DNA of 64,000 nt. It comes from Oreocharis arfaki (taxonomy: Eukaryota > Chordata > Aves > Passeriformes > Paramythiidae). Of the stretch, positions 42,465-55,255 are shown piece by piece. Under the pieces are notes generated by a model that was not told where the DNA came from, ran no database searches, and saw only the letters and a list, made by a program, of their open reading frames with translations. Location of the stretch: NCBI GenBank assembly GCA_013398015.1, contig VZRR01006745.1, forward strand, positions 1,959,222 through 2,023,221, in the 5' to 3' direction. A program made the translations under genes and the position numbers. Every line of letters begins with the position of its first letter. Within the stretch, counting starts at the first letter, position 1.

Positions 42465-45400
42465 AGGATATTTATCCACTCTGACATGATCAAATGGTCA
42501 TGTCCTCTCTGAAACTTAGTTTTGGCTTTATTTGTCCTTCACAGATACTCTCCTCTGTTTATCTCTGGGTCCTCATGTCTGTACTGGGGACAGAAAAGGA
42601 TCAAGCTCTAAACAAAAAAATCATAATCTCGAGGTTCGTGCTTACCACATGTTTCCATAGGTGCTTGCTCAGTGCATTTCTCAGCTCCACAGTCCCTACT
42701 GGCTCTTAAAAAAGCACTATGGAAACTTGTCCTGACTTCTAACTTGATTTTCTCTGTTGCCACAAGACAACAGTTATATTGAGTCACCCCCTATGTAGGT
42801 CTAGTCTGGTCTCCTATCTCTAATAATGATCAATAAAAAATTTGGGGGAAGAAATGGGGAGACATCATAAACTAAGATCTGTTAGCATATACTCCATTGC
42901 CATACAGAACATTCTCATGAAGGACTTTATGCATTGACATAAGATGATACAATTAACTTTTCCTTCCATGAACACATGCAGACTGTTCTGAGTCTCTGTA
43001 AATGTTTAATGTTGACAGTGGTCTGTGGTAACTTAACTTGGCTTTGTGTGAAAAAATTTGATTACCCTTCATTATGCAAAGAATTGCATTGTTTGATGTA
43101 TTTTGAGATTGCATCCTTGGCTTATTTCTTTTTTTCAAACCTCTGCTTGCTCTGTTATTTTTAAACAAGAACATTATGCATCTGACTTGCAGGTTGAACT
43201 GATGCTTCAAGTGCTATCTTGCTTCCAGTAGTTGTTTAAAAGATGCATTTTATATTAACATTTGCTGCCCATCTTCATTTAATCTCAGTCTGGGTTGTGG
43301 GGTTGTGTGTCTGAAAACTGTGGTTCCTATGGCATATTCTAATCTTTTTATTATCTGCACAAAGAATGCTAGGATGTGAGTGTGCTGTACCAGTCATGCA
43401 AAAAGAAGTCCTTCACTTCAAGTAGTTGCAGAACTAACACTTGGAAATTCTAATGTGGCTGCATGAAATATATATGCAAGATCTGCATTTACTGGTTAAA
43501 TAATATCTTTATATTTTAAACAAGTGTGTTCAAATACTGATAAGAATATATAATGAAGTCTGGAAAGTTACAGATGTGCTGTGTGCAGGAAAATACTGTG
43601 ACTGGGTGTATTGTTTTCTGGACTACAAAATGGATTATTAGTGTGTAGGTTCAGTTTGAGTAAATCTCAGTAAATTACTGGGCAAGATTAAGGCAAGAGA
43701 AGCGCAGAGAAGTCCTGGCTCTATTAAGAGACAGGGAAAAGTGCTTCCAGTTGGAGGAACAAGTGGAGTTCTATGGCTGACTGTTATGGTTCTTTTTTCT
43801 ACTGGTAACCAAGTAATGAAGAAGATAATTTAATCTTCTTAAGCAAGATCCATAACTTGCTGGTTGTATCTGAGACAGTATGGTTCCATTTAGTTCAGTT
43901 ATAGCAATTGCACATTTAAATCACGGACTAAAGGATGTTTCAGCTTCAGGTAAGAATTCATTATCTCCAGTATGATCTGCTTGGCAGAATTGCAATCCAC
44001 TATGGCAGATAGTGGAATATAATACTGAATAACATTTGAAATATCAATGCCATTTGGCTTAACTTGTGAGACTACTTAGAGACTTACTAAAGCGGGTGGG
44101 GGTTGGTTTGTTTTTTGTTTGTTTGTTAGTTAGTTTGGTTTTTTAAAAAGCCACTGCTGACTTTGACTGAAAGTTTTTGGAGAGATTTTGTAGCTTTAAG
44201 GCAGACAGTGCTTCTTAACCATTTCAAGCATCAAAACAGTAAAATAAAGCATCAAAACAGTAAAAGCTGACTGTAAATGACGGAAAGAAAGAAACAAACT
44301 GCCAGACATATTAAAAATTCACATAAGTAAAATAAAAGGAAGTAGTAAGCTCATTAGAACCTCTCTGAATAATGAGTACACACATGTCTTAAGGACACAG
44401 TAAGTTACATGATAAATAGAGACTGGCATGTCTCTACATGTCGATACAACTTTAAACAAGTGTGTGAAACAAAGAAATAAGGAATTAAGGACATTTTTAT
44501 TTTGGAGACGTTGCTGTGATGCCACTGAATTTCATTACCCATTTCTGAGCATCTTGTTCTTCTTAATAGGTTATTTTTGGGTTTACTACCACTTTCTTTC
44601 TTTTATGGTAATTTTTTTCTATCAGAAAGTTGGGCATTTTGCGTTGAGGATTCCGTGCTTCTTTAGTGAGATAATAGCAGTTTAGCTGGGAAAGCAGTAG
44701 GCAAGGGTTAAAAAAAGTTGATGATTAGAGACTGGAATTGTACAAAGATTCATTGAGGAATGTTACTGGTACAGGTAGCTAGCCAAGAAGAAGGTTCCAT
44801 TAGGAATGGAACAAAGAGGATCAAGGCAACACAAATTGCCTTAGTTCTATAGTTTAAACAGAGTCTTGAAATTCTGAGTCACTATTTCTCTGCCTTAGGA
44901 AATTGTATGTAAAACATACTGTCAGAAGATGGTTTTAGTCAACCCCAGTAATTACATATATCCACTCACATCTGTGTCACAATACAGTCAGAACTAAAAT
45001 TATGTGAACATTTTTTTTTAATGTGTAGAATAGTTGTGTGCTTGGTGTAAATGAATGAAAGCTCTCTCCAGTTGGCTTTTTTTTTAAAAAAAAAAAAAAG
45101 AAGGCAGTGAAGTAGTGAGTAAAGTTCAGATGGTTCATTTTTGTCATGCACAGTTTAATTCATTTTCTGGCATAGTGTTTCTGCAAGATAAAAATCCAGT
45201 TAATAAATCAGATTTTTCTAGGCAGCTGCAAATTATAAGTATATAATTTTACGGATGGATTACTTTATATACAATGGACTGAAATATTTTGAGTAGTACT
45301 TAGAATACTCTCAAGGCCTCATCATCTATTATTTTATCTTTTTCATTCAATAAATTCTCATTAACTGTGCACATTTGTCCTACATTTTTTCCTGTGGTTT

Positions 45401-46102
45401 TTGTCTAGCATTATTAAAGAATGTGTGTAATGTAACTAGAATCCTCTTGGAGGTTACTGAAATGCAACTGCTTTTTCTTTCAGAAATAGTATGTGTACTA
45501 AAAATTCTTTAGTATTGTGTTCTAAAAATTCTGTTCAGTTATGTTTTTAGAGTATAAAAGTAAGAATAGTATGTCTGGTTTTGGAGTAGAGAAGGAATGC
45601 AAGCAAGCATAATGTAACCAAGTGATCTGGAATTTGGCTAGCGTTCTAGGAACGAATGCCAGCACTTAAAAGCCTTGGATAGTTCTTTCTTGTTATGTTG
45701 AGTGAGAACATTGGTCAAGCATGCTCTACATTGGAAGTATTCCTGGTAAAACATCAGGTTTTCAAAACTCTTCTTTAATGCACAGTACTTGGTTAATTAG
45801 CATATAACTGATGATGTAAATAGTTGATATCGAAGTGATTTTGATGTAGCTAGACAAAGGAGAGACTATGGGCTAACATGCCCAGTTGCTTCTTTTAAAA
45901 AAATTAAAAAATTAATGGTACAACATGGCACAGTAATGCTGGTACACAGAATATAACTTCTTTTCAAACAACAATGATTTATCTTTCAAGTTGTTCATTT
46001 TTCTCCTCTTACGCCAGTATAATTTTGCTCTCAGGCTGATACCAGTAGATGTTTTCTTTTCTTCTTGATCCAATAGATGTTTTCTTTTCTTCATGAACGT
46101 AG
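42465..46102. other. Intergenic AT-rich DNA
   Basis: No gene recognised. Small direct repeats: agcatcaaaacagtaaaa twice at about 44226-44264, and agatgttttcttttcttc twice at about 46047-46094. A T-run/A-run palindrome lies near 45079-45100. Confidence 0.6.
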
Positions 46103-46187
46103 GAGTTGCTGATAATGACAGAGATAGTATTGTGCTTCTGCTTAATGGCTATGGAAGCACAATTTTAACAAAATCTTTGAATTATTC
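46103..46187 (+). other. Exon-like segment (weak), plus strand
   Basis: 85 bp between a pyrimidine-rich acceptor (ttcttcatgaacgtag) and a consensus GTAAGT donor. One frame is open throughout (VADNDRDSIVLLLNGYGST...), but 27 open codons are not significant alone and I do not recognise the peptide. Confidence 0.25.
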
Positions 46188-49100
46188 GTAAGTAATTTCT
46201 TATTTGATTACATATACTCTGAGTAGAAGATTTAAACAGGAATAAACAGTTTGCCTTAAAATAAGTCAAATTCTGTGAAAAATTTAATTTAATATAGAAT
46301 GACTGAACACAGGCCCTAGTGAAAGATGCAAAAAAAGCCATCCAATTGCTCATGCTTTAAGTTGTGGCACAGATAAGCATTTTAAACAAATGACAGAAAT
46401 CTTGCAACTTGTGTGGTGAAGTGTTGACTGCCTTAGTGTTACTGATGGATCACTTCAAATCATGAAACAATGTAGAAAATTCTCTGATCAAACCAGTAGT
46501 AAGCCTCTGGAACAGTGTGCTACTCTGCCTCTGATTTTCTCCAGCTGTCTCACTTATTCCCATTTTTTTGCTCTGTTGATTCTTATTCTCTCCTGCAATC
46601 AGAATTATTCTTACCCATATATTTCTGTTTATTTCTTACTTCATACTCCTCAGGTCTTCATATTTGATGATGTGTCTTTCTTCTCCTTTTCATCTACTGC
46701 TCCAACCCTTCTGTCCTACCAGGGCTTATACGTGCATTTTGTTTTGAAAGTAATTTACACACACTCTGAATTATGTGTTCTGTCAGCTTTCTAAACAAGC
46801 AGCTCTAATCTTTCCCTTTTCATTATCCAGAGTGATGGTAGAAACTGTTAGAATTGTTATTTAGGTTCAAATGGCAAAAATTTATCCCTTTTGTCCATTT
46901 GAGTCATGTGGCAGGAGGTAGGTCAAAACCCCTTCAGTGCCTTTCCTGCAGGTACTTTGTAAGCTCTTTGGCATATGTGTGTTTGGCACCTGCCATCTGG
47001 ACAGATCAGTGTCTTTGCCGATTACAGTTTTGAAATTCCTTCCCTAGAGGGATGATAGATGTTCTGCTTCATCCCAAAGGAATGTTGTATGAATGAGATT
47101 TGAAAATAAAACCCAAGAAAATCATGGTTGGGCTGTCAAGCATACACAAAAGCAGTTGGTGAATACACCAGCTTTAAAAAGACCTTATGACTAGACAGAA
47201 TATCTGTTTGCTAAATAGCTTGGGAAACCATTGATCATATACCTTCAAATTTGCATAATTATGCTCATGTTCACATGTAGGTTGTACCTTATTCCAAACA
47301 TGCGCTTTAAGTTCTAACTCATCCTACACAGTTCATGTTCGAAATGCAGCACAACTCGTGTCACCCTTGGGTTTCAGAAGCTGTTTTTTCACCTTAGGAT
47401 CAGCTAGTTGTCAGTGTGTTTATCTTTTTATGCAGAATGAGTGCTCCCAAAGAAATTATATCAATTACAAGTTCTTTTTTAGCAGCAGAGGAGCAGCATT
47501 TGTCAGAATGAATCATTAACAATAGTCACAGCGTACTCTTCCTGCCTCTTCTGGAAACCTTACTGAATTTGAAGTATCATTAATCTGGATATATACTCAG
47601 GTAGACCCATTTTCATTGTCAGAAAAGAGGTGACTCTTTCTTCTTTTCAGTGGTAGTTACTGACAGTAAAGCTCATTCTGCCCTTTGTGTTTTTATACCT
47701 CTCACCATACTGTTACTTCTCTTTGGCAATAACAGATACAGATGCTCAGGCTGTGCTGTTCAAAACAGCAATTTCAGCTGCAGTTACAATAGTGAGTACC
47801 TACTGGTTTTAGAGGTTTTCTTATACAAACACTGCTAAGTTGCTAGTAGAATTTCTTCTTTATTTGTAATTCTATTCAGTAGAGGATGTGAAAATTTACT
47901 ATAGCCTTGAATAGAATTCTTGCTGTTCGTAACAATTTAATAACTTCTTTCTTTTCGATTTTAAAAATTAGAATTATCACATTTTCTGTGAAAAGAATTC
48001 TCTTGCATGGTAATTAATAAGATATGTATGTAAATTGATGAAGTCAATTTAACCTATCTTTTGGTCAGTTTGCCATTGGATAGCAGCAGAAAATTCTATC
48101 ATAAAGCTGGTACCTGCTGCAGATACATGATCAGTACATGCTGCACACAGCAGAAGAATCTTATTGGAACAGAGTTGTCTTTATCCCCCACTTTGAGAAA
48201 GTCTAAGATTTAGGTGTACATTTTTTGTTTTCTATGAGCATATAATTATTTATTATCATATTTGGAATAAGAAAGCTATAAAAGGCAAGCACAACTAAAC
48301 TTATTTTAAATCAAATAAATTCTGTCCTTTGGTTTGAATTATTTTTTTAACAGATTAATGCATGATATTGATTGAATGGGCCAGGTAAAGCACAGAAAAA
48401 TAGTTCTAATTTTGAAAAAAGAAATAAGCGTATCTGACAGACTTTACAGCTGATGCAGTGTCAGGTTAATCCGATATTTGTGTATAGGTTATGTAAATAA
48501 AATTTAATGGTATACTGCATGAGACATGGAACCTAAGATGCACATAATTCTGTTTATGGAGTTACACAGCTGCTGCTTGTGATTAGCTGCCTAGGGAACC
48601 TCTGTTCAACAATCCTTTTTAATGAGTGTTTTTAACAGTTTGGGTTCCATGGTAAGAGAAGAACCAGATATAGAATGTCAACTATAACAAAAATACAAAT
48701 AAATGAAGATTCGTAACATAATTTAGGAATACATTGTATATGTGTATGCAAGCACATGCATATATGCTTTAAAATATTTTTTTGAAAACATACAGTGATT
48801 TTGAAAGCTCTTTTACAAACACAGTGTTCAGTGTTTCAAATGATAAATAAACAAAAAAATAGTGATTGCCTTCTTACTGCTGCAGTTTGTTTCTTTCCCA
48901 TAAAGTTACTTATTGCAATAAAAATTAAAATAAAATAATTGCTTTCCCCCCCTGAATTTTAAATGTAATTTACTGTTTTAATGATGTCTTTCTTCCATCA
49001 TGATGTTGTTCATATTTAAATAACTCCAGAAATACAACTTCTTTAAACATTTTGTGGGTCCCTTCTAATTGAAATACTTCATTCTGTTCTTTCCTGTTGT

Positions 49101-51002
49101 CCAGTGCTATGCATCTTTTGGATTTGTTTGTGCAAAAGGAAGAGAATGACTATAGCATTTTTATTAAATATCTCTGGCTTACTTCTTTTGAAGTAGAGGA
49201 AGTAAAATTGTTTTCCTCACGAGAGTTTTTGATACTTAGGTAATTTGTTTCTTTTGTCCCCTTCACTTCTGTTTTTGTGAGCTACTACTTCCAGACTTTT
49301 TGTAAGACAAAAGTAGCTATTTCTGTCCTGTGTATGACGTCAGCATGTAGAACAGCCTCTGCTAGAAGTAGTTTTTCAGTAATTGTAACTTCTTGTTTTG
49401 TTGAACCTTGTAATTTATTATACTCTATGTCTGAATTACACAACAGAAACTTTTAAATACAGTTAAGTTTTTTGCCTTTGTCTTGGTAGCTTTTGTTTTC
49501 TCTGTGATGAACATAACCTCATCAGTGAAGAAGACTTTATTGCTGATCATCCATTTTCAGGGAGGATCCCTCAGAGTGTTCAGAGTATGCAGGTGTGGTT
49601 CAGCCATGGTTTATGGTGCCATAAATTGTAATGTGGAATTTAACAAGCAGAAAAAATCCACATGTTTTGCAAGGTGATAAACTACAGGAAATTCAGGACA
49701 AATAATGGAAGCATAAATGATGTAATTAATAAATAATGGAGATGTCTAATCTCTATTATTAACTGCAATTACAGTTTGGCTTAGCAACAGATATTTGGAG
49801 ATATTTATGTTACTTAAAGGAGAAAACAGTTTGGAGCTGAGAGTCATGTTGGTTTTAATCCAAATCCAGTCATAATCAGTAAAATTAGTATGATAGAGAC
49901 ATAAGATGAATGATAATGCTCAGCAGAAATTCTTGTAGAATTCTGTTAATCTATTGAGGGTTCACTTGTCCACTCATTGTGTAACAGTCTGGGCTAAGGT
50001 ATAGTGGCCATAACCTTTAAGCAGACCATTTAGAAATTAGTGCTTACTTGTAATAGTGATCCATATTTTACTTTTTTGAAATTTAATCCTATCACAAGAC
50101 ATTGCTGCTTCCCAGTTATCCTGATGAGAAAGTTACAGTTGTCCTCTTCATCCACAATGTGATGCTGACCCTGTCTGGCTGGTGTCTTGTCGCCATTTGG
50201 ACTCTGGGCTATTTTCATGTAGCTGAAGGACTTGTCTCAGTTTCTAAGCTCATTGTCAGAGTTGAAGCATAAAGCATTAAAAGGCAGAAATGGAGAGAGA
50301 GAAGGAGAGAAAGAGAGCAAAAATTTAAATTATTTAATTTCTTCTTTTGCATGCATTGTCCTTGTATAGATCAAGAAGTTAAGACAACTGTAGATACTAT
50401 GCTATATTATTCCTTTTGCAAGCCTTATTTATCCTTATGTTTTATATAATCAGGTGTCGTGTGTATTCCACATATGTTCTGTTTACATTCTTAATGTTGT
50501 AATTGTAGTTCTCTTGAATAGTGTTTCAGAAATAAATGGAGTACTAATTCAAGCCCTGTGGTGTGAAAGCGCAAAATTTCTAAAAATAAGAACAGTAGAA
50601 AACCTACTGTCCTTGTTAGAGAAGTTCCATTTCAGGCCCTAGATGAATCTTACTAGTATTTCTCCAGCCTCTGCTTTCTGTTATGATCCTGGCTTCCTCC
50701 TCATCAACTAATGTTACTATACTTTTTACTGTTCATGTGAGCTTGTAAGTACTCAGGAAGCACACTAGCTTTATTTCTACCAGCTTTTGTTTTCTCTCAT
50801 GCAAGGCCTGCATATTGTCCTTTGCATTTCTTTCTGCTGTCCCTCATCTTTCTAAGTTTTCTATTTCCTCACTGAAGAGAGGATTTTTTTCTGCTTTATT
50901 CAGTTGATATTCCATTTCTTTTCATATGTATTTAATATCTCAGGAATATTAGAAGACCAAAAATTCTTACCTATCTTAGTCTGTAAAACTCACTAGTTTT
51001 CC
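46188..51002. other. Intergenic AT-rich DNA
   Basis: No gene, RNA or repeat family recognised in about 4.8 kb. Confidence 0.6.
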
Positions 51003-51122
51003 ACAAGGGTTTCATATCAGGGGCACCTGGATATGGCACTTGGGGTGTAATGGTGGTGCTCTGTTGACAGTTGAATTGGATGATCTTGAAGGTCTCTTCC
51101 AGCCCTGATGATTCTGTGATGT
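51003..51122 (+). mobile_element. CR1 3' end, plus strand
   Basis: Ends ggtctcttccagccctgatg then attctgtgatgttat, a sense CR1 terminus of about 120 bp. Confidence 0.85.
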
Positions 51123-53202
51123 TATAATGAGTTTCGAATCAGATCTTGGCAACGTAAGTCCTAATCTAAATATATAGGATACCTCCACCAAAGAAAGACA
51201 ACATGTGAGTTTAGGAGAAATAATTTTTCCCTACAATTACAGAGGCTAGCAAATCCCATCAGCAGCTCTTTAGCAATCTGCTGATTTACAGCAGCCAAAA
51301 AAAATATTTACAGGGAAAAAAAAATGTGTAAACTTTAACTGGGGATCAAAGAAATTGAGCTTAAGGCTCTAAAATGCCATGCTTATGATTTTGTGAAGTG
51401 TTTTCATAACTGACGGCTTAAAAATGCAGGTATATCACAGTTAAAATTTGGTTAAGATAAACAGACATTTGCCAGCAAATGGCTTAGTGGACCTGGATTT
51501 ATCACGGTGTTCTCAAAAACTACCAATGTATGATAAGCACTTTCATTATGTAATATGAAACACATTTGTTCTGTATTGCTGGCACATTGGAAGCTTGGAA
51601 ACATTTCAACACCTTCAAGCCAGCAAGTATGTAAAGCAGTAAGATAAAATCATTAATAATCAAGTTCTGGATAGAGATTACACAACCGTTAATGAAGCAA
51701 CTCTCATTAAAGCAGTTTTTCTGGATAGGACGTGCCTCACAGAATGGGAATGCCACTTTCCCAGAGAATGTAAGCAATGACTAGTAACCCTGTATGTGAG
51801 CAAATTGGAGGAAGAGGTTCTGATTAATTCTCTTTGAGGAAAAAAAATCACCATTTTTGCTACAATCTTAAGTGTGAAGCTGTGTGAAAAAAACCCAGTA
51901 GAATAATGAAATAGATGAAATACAGGCCTTTTAGTTCAGAGTGCATTCATAAGCAGTAAGAAAATAAAGTGTATTGAGAGAGAAAAGATAATTAAAGGAA
52001 GTGAGGTCTATTTGTTTAGCTGGAGAATGTTGATGTATTTCCTTGCTCAGTCCATAGACTGACAGCAACCTAAAAACCTAAGAAAGGATTTCAAAAAGAG
52101 TTATTTTAATGGAAAAATGACCACATTTGCCATACCTATATCCCAGTCACACAGACTTAAAGGCTTAAAGTGACTTTGTTTTTCATGCCCCAGTAAGATA
52201 ACTGTTTATGCTGTTATGGCTTCTGTGCAGAACAGATAGATAAGATATATAATATATAATTGATTGTTGAGATGCAGTGTAATCCACTTAAAGTATTTCT
52301 ATTTTCTTCTAATATTTTGGCTAGAGTACTGTAACACTGAATGTGAAGATTTGCTTTCAGTCAAGTTGTAAACTTGGGTAATTTTTTTCATATATGTGAA
52401 TAGTTTTATTTCCGTTCTTATACAACTTAGTATTTTTTTATTACAACTTAAAATTGGATATAATATGAAATTCTGTCTTTTTGAACTGTGGGGTTTTTTC
52501 CCCCTATTTCAGGAGCTTGTTTGTTATTTAATCCATTTCATGCTCATTTTTTAAAGAAAAGAAAAGCAAATGCCGTGACACTAAACAGTAGTCCTTGCAA
52601 CAAAATGCCAGCTGCTAAATCGTTAGGAACCAGTCTGACTTGACATTATGATCAATATGCTAGGTCTCATTTGTCATAGGTGTGGTCCTTTTGTGGCTTG
52701 TATAGGCAGATTATATGTTTAAACGAAGTAGAAAATTATACATTGTAATTTATAGTTATTGATAGTAATTACTGTTTATTGCATTTCTGTGACTCAGAAA
52801 TCCATTTATGATAGGAGTTAAATACAGAATGTCTGAGAACATGTGTGAGGTGAAGGTTAAACCATATTTTCTAATTTGTTGTTTCTTTCTTAGTTTTGCA
52901 TTTGACTTGTAAACATGTTTTATCTGTAGCAGCTCATCAGTTGATGTCATTTGGGATTAATTCTCAAAATTAATAGCTGTGCTATGTACAGCTGATGGTT
53001 GAGCTATCCATTTATTTTATTATCCCTACAAAAATAGGGTGTAGTCTATCTTTTAACTGAAATCTCTGAAATCACAACAGCTTAAACAAGCAGTTATAGC
53101 AGATGTAGACCATGTATTTGTTGTTGCCTAAACTGTGCTGCTTTGGTGGTCTTGCCCAGCAGCCTTTTCACTGGAGTAAAGTTTAATATGTTTGTTACAA
53201 TT
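51123..53202. other. Intergenic AT-rich DNA
   Basis: Nothing recognised between two CR1 fragments. Confidence 0.6.
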
Positions 53203-53270
53203 TCATAGAATCATAGAATGGTTTGGGTTGGAAGGGACCTTAAAGACCATCCAGTTCCAACTACCTGCAA
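53203..53270 (-). mobile_element. Short CR1 3' fragment
   Basis: catagaatcatagaatggtt, gggttggaagggaccttaaa and gaccatccagttccaact form a near-consensus CR1 3' terminus, truncated after about 68 bp. Confidence 0.92.
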
Positions 53271-53984
53271 TTGAATTTTTACGTCATTTGAAGTGGATAT
53301 GGTGTTAACATCTTTTAAAGCTGTATTCTTTCATTTTAAGTTAGTCTGTAAGATGTTTTCCTAAAAGAAGTTAAACTGTAAGAGAATTATCAGTCTAGTT
53401 CTCTCCTGTTACTTTTTGTATTTTGGTCAGTCTGAAAGAGTATTTTTACCTTATACAGCCTTCAAAATTTTACCTGTGCTTTTGCTGTTAAATTACTTTT
53501 TTATATACCTTAGTTTCTTAATTTCCTTTGATTGTTTTCAGATGAAGTGCTGAATTAAATATTATTATGAATAGACATGGGTTTACATATTTTGGTATGT
53601 TTTTTCTTGGTTGCTTTTTGTTTGCTTTTCTGGAATGGAAAGTTCATGAACTCTCCATTTTTTTTAAGAACATGGGCTTTTTTTGTACACACACCATTAA
53701 ATTTTGGACGCAGGTGATGTGATTATAAAGGCAAATGCATAGTTACATCATTTTTTTAACATTGGTAGATCACATGTGTAAATGTTTTCAGTATTTCAGA
53801 ATAAATCTTAGTAAATATATCTATTTTTATGTGTATGTGTGTCTATGTAAGAATATATAACTCATGTGTATACATGGATAGTATTATACATTTTATGTTA
53901 AGTTGTCTCTTTATAAATCTGTAGCTTAGTGTTGTGAGAAAATGTTCATCATTAACAATTTACTGTCACAAATGAGTATTTTAG

Positions 53985-55255
53985 GTCGCTCAAAGAATCA
54001 CCAGCAGAGGTGGTGGCCAAAGCAGGTTTAATATTTAAGTGAAAGTGCAACAAAGTTCATTGGCAAGGTTCGTTCTGCTTCATGATTAAAGCACACACAG
54101 GAAAAATTGGAATAGAACCTAAAATCAATCAACTTAAAACTAAAACCAACCAAAAATGATCCACATGTAAGCTGGGGATGGAAAAAGGGCAAGGATAGGA
54201 AAGGATTAAGGATAAGAACAAGTAAAGGAGACACTGCTGTAGAGTCACAAGATTAGAACTAAACCACTTGGCCCAAACTTGACCAATGGTTTAGGCCTGA
54301 AGTTTTTAACAGCGCTTAAACTTAACACCACACTTAATTGATATTTAAACAATCTATCAAAAGATTCTGTAGAATTTACTGTAAGCATTACAGTCATTCA
54401 CCTCAGGCCTAACTTACAAATCTAAATTACTTAACAATCTAAGAGAGCAACATTTATAGTACATTTGCTTTAGCTTATTCACACTTGCACACATGCAGAC
54501 CTGAAGGTGTATGCACAAGGTAATCACTTGTGAAAAGTTTCCCCCAAGGTCAGGGAAATACCCACATTGGGTGCTTTTACATCTTCTGAAGAGGCAAAAG
54601 GCTGAGCCTTGAGGATTGGGGGTATCAGCCCAGGGTCCATTGTCATTGTTCACTGGTCCTCTGAGTACAGTAGACTTGCTGAGAGGTGCCCCACTCAGAG
54701 GAGGATGCTGATCACAGACCACTGCAGGCCAGGAGAGTTAAGAATCATTTATGAAGTTGCAAAAGACCTCTAAGATCATCAAGTTCAACCTCTGACTGAT
54801 CACCACCTTGTTTACTAGACCATGGCACTGAGTGCCATGTCCAGTTGTTTCTTTAACACCTTCAGGGATGGTGACTCCACCACCTCCCTGAACAGTTTGT
54901 TCCAATGAATTCCAGTCAAAGAGTCTGTTCTGAGAAGAAATTCTGTCTGAAAGAAAGGGTCTGCTTAGGACCACTGTATCTAGGGTCTCAAGAGAATTGG
55001 CTTAAGTCATAATAATCTTCCATCTTGGCCACAATTCAGGTTAGTAACTTCAGTTACAAAAATGTTTGACTTAAGTTGTTATTCAGGCAAGAAAAATAAG
55101 TTTCCAAAGTGGTTTGTGCTTGACAGCATAAGTTCTTGGGAGCAGACAGTATTTCTAGTAAGCTCAAGAGCTTAGTCCAGGTGCTGTTTGTCAAGGCTGA
55201 GGGCTAATGAGCGTTTCTGAGGTCACACTGCAGCCCAAGGGGCAGGGCACACCAC
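53985..55255 (-). mobile_element. Solo LTR of an avian ERV (approximate ends), split by CR1
   Basis: The left part (ggtggtggccaaagcaggtt, then gtgcaacaaagttcattggc) and the right part (ctgtttgtcaaggctgaggg, gaggtcacactgcagcccaa) resemble repeats I recognise from songbird ERV LTRs read in reverse. No gag, pol or env and no primer-binding site are seen. The ends are estimated. Confidence 0.55.
54741..54955 (-). mobile_element. CR1 3' fragment nested in an LTR
   Basis: agacctctaagatcatcaag, ttcaacctctgactgatcac and ttcagggatggtgactccac are typical of a CR1 3' untranslated region in reverse orientation. LTR-like sequence continues on both sides. Confidence 0.75.
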
